Shown here piece after piece: positions 28,521 through 37,182 of a stretch of DNA of 64,000 nucleotides (within the stretch, counting starts at the first letter, position 1; every line of letters begins with the position of its first letter). Both the position numbers and the translations under genes were made by a program. The notes under the pieces are model-generated. The model made no database searches and was not told the DNA's origin. It saw only the letters and a list, made by a program, of their open reading frames with translations. The stretch covers positions 1,612,001 through 1,676,000 of the forward strand of contig CP050848.1 of assembly GCA_014873095.1 (NCBI GenBank), in the 5' to 3' direction. The DNA is from Planctomycetales bacterium ZRK34 (lineage in GTDB: Bacteria > Planctomycetota > Phycisphaerae > Phycisphaerales > Zrk34).

Positions 28521-28721
28521 ATGAGCTGGTTCACCCAACTATGTCGAAACGTCGGACTGATGTTCCACAACGTGAAAAACCCCGGCGAAGATGACAACGC
28601 TTCCGGGGCCGGGACCGAGCGTCGCGAGATCAAACGCGACGTGCAGGAAAAACGCCAGGGCAACATGATCCTGCGCCGCACCACGATCGACGAAATCGAA
28701 ATCAAACGCGACGAAGAGTAA
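28521..28721 (+). CDS. Small protein of unknown function in nuo cluster (66 aa)
   Basis: Starts MSWFTQLCRNVGLMFHN: a short amphipathic/hydrophobic N-terminus, then a strongly charged tail (GTERREIKRDVQEKRQGN ... TTIDEIEIKRDEE). The stop is directly followed by the ATG of the next gene (TAAATG), so the two are likely translated together. No family recognised. Its position between nuoE and nuoF suggests a complex I-linked role, by context only. Confidence 0.7.
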   Translation: MSWFTQLCRNVGLMFHNVKNPGEDDNASGAGTERREIKRDVQEKRQGNMILRRTTIDEIEIKRDEE

Positions 28722-29018
28722 ATGATGGCCTCCGACCGCCTCATCAACCTGACCAAGCACCTGTTCGAGGTCATCGGCTTGCTGATCCTCGTCGCCTATG
28801 CGCTGTCGTATAACCGTCTGGCGGATACGACCCAGACCGTGCTCGGCGTCATCGCCACCACAGGTATCGCCGGCTACCTGATCTGGTTGTTCTTCCACCT
28901 GAGTCTGGACAACAAGCCCAAGCTGCCGCATCGCGTGGATCGCGACGAAACGGAAAGGGACGCCGCGAACACTTCGCTACGCACCCTGCAGCGCGAGCAC
29001 AACAAGCGTTCTGACTGA
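28722..29018 (+). CDS. Small two-TM protein in nuo cluster
   Basis: 98 aa. Two TM helices (FEVIGLLILVAYALSY and VLGVIATTGIAGYLIWLFF) and a charged C-terminal tail (DRDETERDAANTSLRTLQRE). ATG ATG start immediately after the preceding stop. No known family. Topology places it in the inner membrane next to complex I products. Confidence 0.72.
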   Translation: MMASDRLINLTKHLFEVIGLLILVAYALSYNRLADTTQTVLGVIATTGIAGYLIWLFFHLSLDNKPKLPHRVDRDETERDAANTSLRTLQREHNKRSD

Positions 29019-29041
29019 TAGCCGCGGGCGGAAGCCCGCGG
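29017..29041. repeat. GATAGC-type hairpin overlapping a ribosome binding site
   Basis: CCGCGGGC-GGAA-GCCCGCGG (29022-29041) preceded by GATAGC. The last two G of the stem are the first two bases of GGAGG, the ribosome binding site of the gene at 29050, so folding could limit its translation. Confidence 0.7.
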
Positions 29042-29049
29042 AGGACAAC

Positions 29050-29298
29050 ATGGTTCCTGTCATCCCTGATAATCCGGTGGATCAGACGATGAAAGGATTC
29101 CCCAGCGGGCCGGCCTTAGTCTGGCTCATTGCGGGAATACCGCTGGCGCTTGTGGCCGGGTACGTGGTGTACCTGGCGATTCGCTCAGCGTACGACACGA
29201 AGCTTCGGTTCAAACGCCGCACGGAGACCGACCCGCTCGAACGCAACGCCGCCATCAACGCGATGGACAACATGGACCACGATCACGATCCAAGGTGA
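29050..29298 (+). CDS. Small single-TM protein in nuo cluster (82 aa)
   Basis: One TM (ALVWLIAGIPLALVAGYVVYLAI) and a charged tail ending MDNMDHDHDPR. GGAGG 5 nt before ATG. Unknown family. Third of four small genes between nuoE and nuoF. Confidence 0.72.
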   Translation: MVPVIPDNPVDQTMKGFPSGPALVWLIAGIPLALVAGYVVYLAIRSAYDTKLRFKRRTETDPLERNAAINAMDNMDHDHDPR

Positions 29299-29303
29299 TT
29301 CAC

Positions 29304-29531
29304 ATGGATGACTTCTTCAGTTTTCTATCGATCGTGGCGACCATCGGCTGGTTTATTTTTCTGATCGTGATGATCCTGCGGGCGGTGTGGGCTTTGGAGC
29401 GGATTTCCGAGGCGCAGGACAAGATGGCGGGCATCGACCGCAACGTGATGCGGGCACACGACCCGTCAAAAGTGATCGGCCCTGACGACCCCGACGCAGA
29501 CCTTTTCGAAGGCAAGCGCGAAGGAATTTGA
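29304..29531 (+). CDS. Small single-TM protein in nuo cluster (75 aa)
   Basis: MDDFFSFLSIVATIGWFIFLIVMILRAVWALERI: TM near the N-terminus, then a helical, acidic tail (AHDPSKVIGPDDPDADLFEGKREG). AAGGTG 5-6 nt before ATG 29304 sets the start. The stop is 2 nt from the nuoF start, so it is almost certainly in the same operon as nuoF. Confidence 0.72.
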   Translation: MDDFFSFLSIVATIGWFIFLIVMILRAVWALERISEAQDKMAGIDRNVMRAHDPSKVIGPDDPDADLFEGKREGI

Positions 29532-29533
29532 AT

Positions 29534-30886
29534 ATGCCACTGAAAGACCCCGTTCTCTGCAAGCGCATTCCCACGGATCCGTGGGGTGAACCGAAGAATC
29601 GTCACTACGTCGGTTATGACGAATTCGTCAAGACCGGCGGGTACGAATCGCTGCGTCAGGCGATCACGATGCAGCCCAAGGCCATCGTCGACCTGGTCAA
29701 AGCCTCGGAGCTGCGCGGCCGCGGCGGTGCGGGCTTTTCCGCCGGCCTCAAGTGGTCGTTCCTGCCCGAGCCCGATGGCGAGCAGCGCTTCCTGGCGGTC
29801 AACGCCGACGAGTCCGAGCCGGGCACGTTCAAGGACCGCATGCTCATCGAGTTCGATCCGCATCAGATGCTCGAAGGCATCGCCATCGCCTGCTTCGCCA
29901 CCGAGTGCGACACCGCCTTCGTCTACATCCGCGGCGAGTATCACCACGAAGCGAAAATCCTCCAGCGGGCGATCGACGAGGCCTACGCCAACGGCGTGTT
30001 CGGCCCCAAGTCGTTCGTCGGCAAGGTCAACGGCCGTACGCTGAACTGCTATGTCCACCGCGGCGCCGGGGCGTACATCTGCGGCGAAGAGACCGGCCTG
30101 CTCGAATCACTCGAAGGCAAGCGCGGCTGGCCCCGCATCAAGCCGCCCTTCCCGGCGATCAAGGGCGCCTTCGGCCGGCCGACCGTGATCAACAACGTCG
30201 AAACGCTGGCGATGGTTCCGCCGGTCCTCACCAACGGCGTCGACTGGTTCAAATCCATGGGCGGCCCGTCCAAGCTCAACCCCAACGCCCCCGGCAGCTA
30301 CGGCCCGAAGCTCTTCGGCATGTCCGGCCACCTGAACAAGCCCGGCGTCTACGAGGAAAACCTCGGCGTCAAGCTCTCGGAAATGATCGAACGCTACTGC
30401 GGCGGCATGCGCAACGGCAAGAAATTCAAAGCGGCCGTCGCCGGCGGTGTCTCGATGGGGCTGCTCGGCACCGATCAGTATGACGCCGAGCTCGACTTCG
30501 ACATCGGCCGTCGCTACGGCGTGCTGGGCCTGGGCACGGCGGGCATGATCGTCATGGACGAGGACACCGACATCGTCGCCGCCACGGCCAACATCGTCCG
30601 CTTCTTCAGCCATGAATCCTGCGGCCAGTGTACGCCCTGTCGCGAAGGCAGCGGATGGCTGCACCAGATGTTCCAGCGCATCATGGCCGGCGAAGGCCGC
30701 ATGAAAGACATCGATCTGATGGACGAGATCGCCCGCTCGATGGGCACCATGCCCGGCACGACGATCTGCGGCCTGGCCGACGGAACCAACTGGGCGGTGA
30801 AGACCGCCATCGAGAAGTTCCGCGGCGAGTTCGAAGCCAAGTGCAAACCCTCGCTGGTCCAAGTCGGCGTCAACATCGGCGCGTAA
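29534..30886 (+). CDS. nuoF: NADH-quinone oxidoreductase subunit F
   Basis: 450 aa, the NADH-oxidising 51-kDa subunit. RGRGGAGFSAGLKWSF (NADH), NADESEPGTFKDRML and AYICGEETGLLESLEG (FMN), and cluster N3 ligands ESCGQCTPCREG with a later Cys in TTICGLAD. AAGGA 8 nt before ATG 29534. A terminator follows, so nuoF ends the cluster; nuoG is absent here. Confidence 0.97.
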   Translation: MPLKDPVLCKRIPTDPWGEPKNRHYVGYDEFVKTGGYESLRQAITMQPKAIVDLVKASELRGRGGAGFSAGLKWSFLPEPDGEQRFLAVNADESEPGTFKDRMLIEFDPHQMLEGIAIACFATECDTAFVYIRGEYHHEAKILQRAIDEAYANGVFGPKSFVGKVNGRTLNCYVHRGAGAYICGEETGLLESLEGKRGWPRIKPPFPAIKGAFGRPTVINNVETLAMVPPVLTNGVDWFKSMGGPSKLNPNAPGSYGPKLFGMSGHLNKPGVYEENLGVKLSEMIERYCGGMRNGKKFKAAVAGGVSMGLLGTDQYDAELDFDIGRRYGVLGLGTAGMIVMDEDTDIVAATANIVRFFSHESCGQCTPCREGSGWLHQMFQRIMAGEGRMKDIDLMDEIARSMGTMPGTTICGLADGTNWAVKTAIEKFRGEFEAKCKPSLVQVGVNIGA

Positions 30887-30905
30887 GCACGATCAATCAA
30901 ACCCA

Positions 30906-30940
30906 CAAAAAAACCCACGACGCGAGCCGTGGGTTTTTTG
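30906..30940. terminator. Bidirectional intrinsic terminator
   Basis: ACCCACG (30913-30919) pairs with CGTGGGT (30928-30934), flanked by seven A on the left and six T on the right. It serves nuoF on the plus strand and the convergent Fe-S carrier gene on the minus strand. Confidence 0.9.
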
Positions 30941-30960
30941 TTGGTTGAATCGAGAGCGGC

Positions 30961-31293
30961 TTACGCGCTGAAGGATGATCCGCAGCCGCAGGTGCTCGTG
31001 GCGTTGGGATTCTTGAAGACGAATCCGCGGCCCATGATCTCGTCCTTGAAGTCGATCTCGGTGCCGTTGAGGTAGAGATAGCTTTTGGGATCACAGACGA
31101 CGTTGATGCCGTGGACCTGGAATCGCTCATCGGACTCGCTGGCTTGTTCGGTCAGATCCAGCAGATAAGAGAACCCGCTGCAGCCGCCGCCTTTGACGCC
31201 GACGCGCAGGTACACTTTTTCGAGTTCGAGCTTCTGCTGTTCGCAGATGTGCTTGATCTCGCTGGCTGCGGTTTCGGAAAGTTCAACACCCAT
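30961..31293 (-). CDS. A-type iron-sulfur carrier (IscA/ErpA/HesB family)
   Basis: 110 aa. VELSETAASEIKHICEQQ, VGVKGGGCSGFSYLL with the first Cys, GFVFKNPNATSTCGCGSSF with the CxC pair. It delivers Fe-S clusters to apo-proteins, plausibly including the neighbouring complex I subunits. ATG 31293 is fixed by AGGAGA 7 nt upstream. Confidence 0.94.
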   Translation of the reverse strand: MGVELSETAASEIKHICEQQKLELEKVYLRVGVKGGGCSGFSYLLDLTEQASESDERFQVHGINVVCDPKSYLYLNGTEIDFKDEIMGRGFVFKNPNATSTCGCGSSFSA

Positions 31294-31394
31294 ATCGGAA
31301 TCTCCTGCATTTTTGTGCATAGTTTATACGGGGCACGCTGCGTTCGTGTTCATCCGTACGGCGGATTATAGCCACGCCGGCCCGGTGATTCTCG

Positions 31395-31400
31395 TATACT
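31395..31400 (+). promoter_or_regulatory. -10 box of exbD, leaderless type
   Basis: TATACT ends 7 nt before ATG 31408, so transcription would begin at or next to the start codon. No Shine-Dalgarno is visible. Confidence 0.55.
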
Positions 31401-31407
31401 ATTCGCC

Positions 31408-31854
31408 ATGAAACGCCACGCCGTTGCATCGACCGCCTACGAACCGCGCATTGAGATGACGCCGCTGCTGGACGTGATCTTTCTGCTGTTGACGTTTTTC
31501 ATGTACAGCCTCGTGCTGACGGTGCGGGCGCAGGTGTTGCCGGTGAATCTTCCGACGCTGACGGCCGGGCAGGTTCCCGCCGAAGCCGAGATCGCCGCCA
31601 TCACCGTCGACGCCGCCGGCAAGTTCTACCTGAACACCAAACCGATGAACTTCGACACGCTCAAGCAGCAGCTTGCCGACCTCGGCAAGCAGACCAAGCC
31701 CCCCGTCGTGTTCATCGCCCTCGACGCCAAGGCCGGCGATGTCGACCGCGGCCCGTCGCTGATCCGACTCATCGACACCCTGCGCACGGTCGGCCTGCCG
31801 AATTTCTACATCGTCGGCCAGAAAGACGCCGAGGCCCCGCCACCGACGCCATAA
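31408..31854 (+). CDS. ExbD/TolR biopolymer transport protein
   Basis: 148 aa. Cytoplasmic N-terminus, one TM with the proton-carrying Asp (EMTPLLDVIFLLLTFFMYS), then a periplasmic domain (AITVDAAGKFYLN, LIRLIDTLRTVGLPNFYIVG). It should act with an ExbB/TolQ partner, which is not in the window, to energise the TonB-like protein encoded next. Confidence 0.92.
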   Translation: MKRHAVASTAYEPRIEMTPLLDVIFLLLTFFMYSLVLTVRAQVLPVNLPTLTAGQVPAEAEIAAITVDAAGKFYLNTKPMNFDTLKQQLADLGKQTKPPVVFIALDAKAGDVDRGPSLIRLIDTLRTVGLPNFYIVGQKDAEAPPPTP

Positions 31855-31859
31855 TCCCC

Positions 31860-31887
31860 GTTTAGCCGCGAGCCGCAGGCGAGCGCG
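31860..31887. repeat. GTTTAGCC-type intergenic repeat, single arm
   Basis: Begins GTTTAGCCGCGAGCCGC with a direct GCGAGC repeat. It shares the GTTTAGC start with the two-armed elements at 26419-26490 and 60152-60220. It fills the gap between exbD and the tonB-like gene. Confidence 0.5.
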
Positions 31888-31907
31888 TCTTCCGCCTTCG
31901 CCCGCTC

Positions 31908-31913
31908 TACACT
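31908..31913 (+). promoter_or_regulatory. -10 box of tonB-like gene, leaderless type
   Basis: TACACT 10 nt before ATG 31924, no Shine-Dalgarno. Confidence 0.45.
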
Positions 31914-31923
31914 GTATTGACCG

Positions 31924-33699
31924 ATGAATCACCACGATTCCATCTTCCCCCTGCTGGCGGGTCTGATCGTCGCCATCGCCATCCACGTCGCCGCCGCGGC
32001 CGTGTATGCGCTGTACCAGGCCGACGACCCCGCCAAGCCAAAGCAGGTCGATCCCAAACCCAAGCCTAAACCAAAGCCCAAGCTCCCCGAACCCGAACCC
32101 GCCCCTGAGCCGAAACGAGGCGTGCCGATCCCGGACCTGGCCGCGCTGTCGCTGGACGTCGCCCAGCCGCGTTACGTGAATCAACCCGTGCCGATGCGCC
32201 TGCGACTGGCCGACCTCGGCGCCGCCGTGACCCAACCGATCGAGGTCGCCGTCACGCTTGATGGTCAACCGCTGCTGAATGCCGTCATCCATGAGTCGCT
32301 ATCGCCCGGCGCGGTACGTGATTTGACCCGCCAGATCACTGTCGAGCAACCCGGTGAACACACGCTCAGCGTGCATGTGGACCCGCGCGAGTTGATCGAC
32401 GATGCCGACCGCACCAACAACACCATCACGCGCACCTTCACCTGGCAGGCCAATGCGAGCAAGGTTCCGATCGGTCAGATCGAATCAGAAGCCGTCGATG
32501 TCAACTGGATCACGTACGACGATTTTCAGAAGCTGATCGCCGAGCGCGCGAAGTTTGATCAGGCGGTCGTGCAGAAGACCGCGCCGCGCGATCCCAAGGC
32601 GGACAAGGCCCCGACGGATCCGACTCCACCGATGCCGACGCCTTCGCCGGATCAGCCGACTCCGATCGCCGCCGCGACGCCGATGCCGCAACCGGTCGCG
32701 CCCAGGCAACTGGACAAGCCCTCACCCAAGCCCGATCAGCCGACGCGTCGCAATCCGAGTGAGGAGCCGGAGAACGTCGCCGCCGGCCTGCCGGATCGCC
32801 CCGAGTTGCCGCGTCACCCGCAGACCTCGCCGATGACCGATCAGCCCAGCGATCCGTCCGCCATTGCCGCGCGGGGCGACGACGCCAAAACCCCCGAGCC
32901 GATCACCGACGCCACGCCCGCTGATAAACCCGTCGCCGCACCGACCCGCGAAGGCGCCCCCGACCGTGAAGTCGCCATGGCCACGCTGCCGACGCCCGAC
33001 GCCGTACCTGGGCGCGACCCGATCGTGCCCACGCCGGACGACAAGCACCCCGCCAAGGACAAGGTTGTCGCCAAGACCCCGCCGATCAAACCCGACCCCG
33101 ACGCCGACCCGACCGACAAATCCACCGAAATCAAGGGCGACAAGCTCCCGCAGCCGGCCCCGCCGACGCCCGAAGGCAAACCCGATGCGCCCAAGTCGCC
33201 CAAGCCCCCAGCGGACAAACCCGCCGAAAAAGCCGAGCAGATGACCGACGGCGCCGAACCCCAGCCGCCGCAGCCGGATCAACCCCCGCAGGCGCCGCAG
33301 CAGCAGGCGCCCGCCCAGCCTCGCCCCGCGGAAAAGCCCCGCCCCACCGCCGCGCCGCGCGATGAGCGTGAAGCGCCCCCGGTCAGTCGCAACGAAGGCT
33401 TCCAGGTTCAACCCGGCCAGGTCATCGCGCGCAAGGGATTGGAGATTCGCACCGCCATCCCGCGCTTCAGCGTCGTGGCCCGCATGTCCAGCGCCATCAC
33501 GAGCAACCCCATCGTTCAACTCACCTTTGACAAGTCTGGCAAGGTCATCGCCGCGCACTTCGTCCGCTCCACCGGCTTCGACAACATCGACGGCCCGATC
33601 CTCGCCTCACTCTACAAATGGACAGCCGTCGGCGACTCGCTGAAAAACGTCGACGATCATTTCATCATGCAAATCAAATTGCTGCTGGTCCCCGAATAA
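31924..33699 (+). CDS. TonB-like energy-transducing protein, Pro/Lys-rich, with CARDB-like region
   Basis: 591 aa. Short cytoplasmic start and one TM (FPLLAGLIVAIAIHVAAAAVYALY). A K-P repeat (DPKPKPKPKPKLPEPEP) follows. Residues about 75-170 are a beta-rich CARDB-like region (QPRYVNQPVPMRLRLADLGAA ... DDADRTNNTITRTFTW). A long Pro/Asp/Lys-rich spacer (about 220-490) leads to a C-terminal TonB-like domain (PIVQLTFDKSGKVIAAHFVRSTGFDNIDGPILASLYKW). It probably spans the periplasm to energise outer-membrane transport with ExbD. The CARDB-like part next to the membrane is unusual for TonB. Confidence 0.78.
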   Translation: MNHHDSIFPLLAGLIVAIAIHVAAAAVYALYQADDPAKPKQVDPKPKPKPKPKLPEPEPAPEPKRGVPIPDLAALSLDVAQPRYVNQPVPMRLRLADLGAAVTQPIEVAVTLDGQPLLNAVIHESLSPGAVRDLTRQITVEQPGEHTLSVHVDPRELIDDADRTNNTITRTFTWQANASKVPIGQIESEAVDVNWITYDDFQKLIAERAKFDQAVVQKTAPRDPKADKAPTDPTPPMPTPSPDQPTPIAAATPMPQPVAPRQLDKPSPKPDQPTRRNPSEEPENVAAGLPDRPELPRHPQTSPMTDQPSDPSAIAARGDDAKTPEPITDATPADKPVAAPTREGAPDREVAMATLPTPDAVPGRDPIVPTPDDKHPAKDKVVAKTPPIKPDPDADPTDKSTEIKGDKLPQPAPPTPEGKPDAPKSPKPPADKPAEKAEQMTDGAEPQPPQPDQPPQAPQQQAPAQPRPAEKPRPTAAPRDEREAPPVSRNEGFQVQPGQVIARKGLEIRTAIPRFSVVARMSSAITSNPIVQLTFDKSGKVIAAHFVRSTGFDNIDGPILASLYKWTAVGDSLKNVDDHFIMQIKLLLVPE

Positions 33700-33865
33700 A
33701 CCCGGCGTGCGGCAGCACCAACCAGCCGCGACATCATCGCCAGCCGATGACCACGAAGGCCATCACACAAACCGCCAGGTTCATACACACAATCGGATCA
33801 TGAGGAATCATGACACGACGGTAACACCACAGCGTTAACGCCATGCAAAGCTTGCAAGGGGACGG

Positions 33866-35386
33866 TTATTTCTCGTCGGACTTTTCAGCCTCGTCGGACT
33901 TTTCAGCCTCGTCGGACTTGCCGACTTCCTTGGATTTGTCGCCGTACTTCTTCTCGAAGAAACTCTTGGCGTCTTTGACCTTCGACTCGCGGTCGGCGGT
34001 TTCACCATCGGTCTTCTTACTGCCATACTTCTTTTCAAAAAAGCTGCGTGTGTCTTTTTCCTTCGACTCGGCGGCGGGCTTGTCGCCATCGGTTTTCTTG
34101 TCGCCGTATTTTTTCTCGAAGAAGCTGCTGCCGCCGGATGATTCGCCGTCCTTGTGGTCGCCCGGCTCGGCGGTCTCGGGTTGCTGCTCGTCGTGTTCGG
34201 CGCGGGCCTGTTCCAGGGCTGCGAGGATGTACGGCTGCGTGTCCTGCAGGCTGCCGGTGTGGGCTTTGAGCTGCTCGCGCACGAGTTCAACGAAGTCGGC
34301 GCGGGTCAGACCGCGTGCCGCCAGAAGATTCGTAAATTGTTGTTCATCAAGGCCCTTGCGAAGCATGTCCGCATTGACGGCGACAAGCTGAGTATTCCGC
34401 GAGCGACGTTTGGGTTTGTCGGCTTTCGTCGCGGCGTCGTCGACGACGGCGATGTGTACCCCGCGCGGATCGTACCCGCTCCAGCGCTGCCCGACGGTCG
34501 CGCCGGTCGTCGGGTAGCCGATCAATCGAAGCTGCACGCGGGAGAAGCGGCCCTGCTTTTTGGCGAGCTCCAGGCGCTGGCCGTAACGGGCTTCGATCGC
34601 TTCGCGCACATCGGAAGTCGACAGCTCGTTGTTGGAGCTGTCATATCGATCGCGATCGGAAGAGTTCGAGTTGGAGTAGCGGTTGCGATCGCGCTCGCGT
34701 TGTCGTTCGATGCGTTCGCGTTCGTTCTGCGCGGCGATAATCCGCTGACCGCGCTGCTCAATCTGTTTGATCTCGGTGTTGAGTTTGTCAGCATCGACGA
34801 GTTGAACTTCGTCGACGATCATTTCGAGCGGGCTTTTGACTTCGACGACCTTGGCCGAGTGGATATAGCCGTACTCGTTGGGGGCGAGGTTGGGGATGGC
34901 CATGACGGCGGCGTTGGCTTCTTCGGAAGACGGTGTGAATTTTTTATCGCGAACCAGGCCGCCGACTGTTTCGGTTTTCGTGATGGTGTTTACGCTTTGC
35001 CACTGGGCGGGGGTCATTCTTCGCGGCGGGTTGGCGCTGGTCGTGAAGCTGCTGGGGTAGCGCGGGTCCCACTTGGAACAGAGGAAGTAATCACCATCCA
35101 CTTCGGCGTAGTAGATCGCGGAGTTGTGCCAGTGCAGGTTCCATAGCTGCTGCTGGGTGGGTGTGAGCTCACCGGCAGGGGCTGACTCGACAACGGGTGC
35201 GGCGCCTGGTGTTGTGATCGGCGCCTGAGCGGGCGCAGCCGGTTCGGCCGCCTCGGGTTTATCCGCGGGCGGCTGCAGCAAGGAACGCAACAGTTCCTTG
35301 TCGGGCTCATCGGCGGCAAGGGGCGACACGGCAACAGCGATCACCGACATCAACGCGGCGATCAGACATGGTGACGATTTAAACAT
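33866..35386 (-). CDS. Secreted protein of unknown function with repeated SFFEKKYG tail
   Basis: 506 aa. Signal peptide (FKSSPCLIAALMSVIAVAVSPLAA). A central domain (about 85-380) contains WNLHWHNSAIYYAEVDGDYF and a coiled, Arg/Glu-rich stretch (QNERERIERQRERDRNR). The C-terminal 100 residues hold three copies of SFFEKKYG-(D/S)-K-K-T-D-G spaced by acidic/basic linkers, then EAEKSDEAEKSDEK. GGGAG about 8 nt before the ATG. No family recognised; the tail may be a binding or tethering repeat. Confidence 0.72.
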   Translation of the reverse strand: MFKSSPCLIAALMSVIAVAVSPLAADEPDKELLRSLLQPPADKPEAAEPAAPAQAPITTPGAAPVVESAPAGELTPTQQQLWNLHWHNSAIYYAEVDGDYFLCSKWDPRYPSSFTTSANPPRRMTPAQWQSVNTITKTETVGGLVRDKKFTPSSEEANAAVMAIPNLAPNEYGYIHSAKVVEVKSPLEMIVDEVQLVDADKLNTEIKQIEQRGQRIIAAQNERERIERQRERDRNRYSNSNSSDRDRYDSSNNELSTSDVREAIEARYGQRLELAKKQGRFSRVQLRLIGYPTTGATVGQRWSGYDPRGVHIAVVDDAATKADKPKRRSRNTQLVAVNADMLRKGLDEQQFTNLLAARGLTRADFVELVREQLKAHTGSLQDTQPYILAALEQARAEHDEQQPETAEPGDHKDGESSGGSSFFEKKYGDKKTDGDKPAAESKEKDTRSFFEKKYGSKKTDGETADRESKVKDAKSFFEKKYGDKSKEVGKSDEAEKSDEAEKSDEK

Positions 35387-35445
35387 GGGTCAGCTCCCGG
35401 CGGTTTGCGGGCGTCAGATGATTGTAGCAGGGCGAAACGGGATAT

Positions 35446-35474
35446 GAAAAAACCGGGCCGCGTGGCGACCCGGT
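35446..35474 (-). terminator. Intrinsic terminator of sialate O-acetylesterase gene
   Basis: ACCGGG (35452-35457) pairs with CCCGGT (35469-35474). On the minus strand a run of U residues follows. It lies 28 bp past the stop at 35503. Confidence 0.8.
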
Positions 35475-35502
35475 CTTGAGGGCGTTGTGCAGATCGGGCT
35501 GA

Positions 35503-37080
35503 TCAGAAATCCTTGCCCTTGGTCAGCAGGTCGAAATCGTCGGTGCGGAACGGGCTGGCGGGCAGGCCGGCGCCGTTGAAGAGATTCGGCTCGGCGATGT
35601 TGCGCCAGGCGAAGCGGACGGCGACGGGCTGCTTCACAGCCTCGGCGCTGACGACGATCGTGTTGCCGACGATCTTCGCTTCGGCGGGGTGGAACTGCTT
35701 GTCGGCTCCGGCGATGGTGAAGTAATCCGGGGCCTTGCCGTCGGAGGTCTTCATGCTTTCGGCGGTGCCTTTTTCAAAGTGAATGATCGCCTTGCCACCC
35801 TTGAACTCGACACGATCGTAGATCGGACCGCTGTAGACAACATCCTTGCCGTGAATCTTGGCCAGAGCCCAGCGGGCGAGGCGCCCACCGACGGGCAGTT
35901 TGTTCGGCGGGTGAATGTCTTTAATGGTCGTCACGTCGGTGGTGACGGCGAAGCCGATGTTGGGCAGGGTCTTGTAGGTGTAGGTCTGCGCGTCCCAGAG
36001 TTCAGGCAGAAGCTGGGGTTTATCCGCCTCGGCGGCCCCGTAGGTGTAAGGCGCGAGCTGCACGAAGTAGAACGGGAAATCGTGATTGGTCGGCTGATTC
36101 CAGTCGTCGCGCCAGCACTTGATCATGGTCGGGAAGATGGTGTGGTACTGATCGGCGCGGCCGACGTTGGACTCGCCCTGATACCAGATCGCGCCACGGA
36201 TGCTGTAGGGAACCAGCGGAGCGATCATGGCGTTGTAAAGATTGGCCGGGTAGTGACGATCATCACGCGGATGATTCGGCTTGCGGGGCTGGCGCGGCGG
36301 GCGCTTGTTTTCAAGTTTGGCTTTCTCGGCGGCCTGCTTCCATTTGGCGAGCGCCTTTTCGTAGTTGGCCTGGGCCTTTTCGGGATCGTACTTGGCGGCC
36401 TGATCGTCCCACCAGTTCAGCAGCGGCTTGAGTGAATCGTGGGCTTCGAGGCAACCGTAGCGAGTCCATGCTTCGGAGCGCGTGCCGCCCCAGCTTGTGC
36501 CGATCAACCCGACGGGCACATCCAGCTTCTGCAGCAGATCGAGGCCGAAGAAATAACCCACAGCGGTGAAGTACTTGGCGGTGTCGGGCTTGCTGACGGC
36601 CCACGAGGCGTTGACGTCGTCGGCCGGCTGGCGGGCGGTCTTCAGCGGCACCTTGAACAGACGCAACGTCGGATGATCCGCCTGGGCTGCGGCCTCATTG
36701 CCACCGGTGGCGCGTGCCAGGTTGAAGGCCATGTTCGACTGCCCGGAGCAGACCCAGACTTCGCCGACGAGCACATTCTCGAGCGTGACAGTCGTGGACC
36801 CGGCGATCGTCATCTTCCGCGGCTCGGCGGAGGCTTTCAGCGGCTTCAGACGAAGCATCCATTTGCCGGACTGGTCGGCGGTGGCGGCAGCGGTCTGCCC
36901 GGCGAACTGAACGGTCACCTTCTGGCCGGGATTGTCCCAACCCCAGACGGCCGCGGGAATCTGCTGCTGAAGCACCATGTTGGAGCCGATCACATTCGGC
37001 AGTTTGACCTCGGCGGTGACGACTGCTGAGACAAGCAGCACCACAGCCAGGGCTGTGAAAACGCGTGAACGTTGAAGCAT
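35503..37080 (-). CDS. Sialate O-acetylesterase-like SGNH esterase (exported)
   Basis: 525 aa. Signal peptide (SRVFTALAVVLLVSAVVTA), then a small beta domain (LPNVIGSNMVLQQQIPAAVWGW). The SGNH core has GEVWVCSGQSNM (nucleophile Ser), GLIGTSWGGTRSEAW, GAIWYQGESN and, near the end, DIHPPNKLPVG (catalytic Asp/His). It hydrolyses O-acetyl groups of sialic acids or other glycans in the periplasm. GGAG 7 nt upstream fixes ATG 37080. Confidence 0.9.
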   Translation of the reverse strand: MLQRSRVFTALAVVLLVSAVVTAEVKLPNVIGSNMVLQQQIPAAVWGWDNPGQKVTVQFAGQTAAATADQSGKWMLRLKPLKASAEPRKMTIAGSTTVTLENVLVGEVWVCSGQSNMAFNLARATGGNEAAAQADHPTLRLFKVPLKTARQPADDVNASWAVSKPDTAKYFTAVGYFFGLDLLQKLDVPVGLIGTSWGGTRSEAWTRYGCLEAHDSLKPLLNWWDDQAAKYDPEKAQANYEKALAKWKQAAEKAKLENKRPPRQPRKPNHPRDDRHYPANLYNAMIAPLVPYSIRGAIWYQGESNVGRADQYHTIFPTMIKCWRDDWNQPTNHDFPFYFVQLAPYTYGAAEADKPQLLPELWDAQTYTYKTLPNIGFAVTTDVTTIKDIHPPNKLPVGGRLARWALAKIHGKDVVYSGPIYDRVEFKGGKAIIHFEKGTAESMKTSDGKAPDYFTIAGADKQFHPAEAKIVGNTIVVSAEAVKQPVAVRFAWRNIAEPNLFNGAGLPASPFRTDDFDLLTKGKDF

Positions 37081-37182
37081 TGATAATCTCCAGGCAGGAG
37101 GTGGGATGAAAGCGTCAAGATTATGCCGAACCGGCGACGGGCACAAACGGCATTCGCGGTCCAGACGGGCATAACGGCCCGG

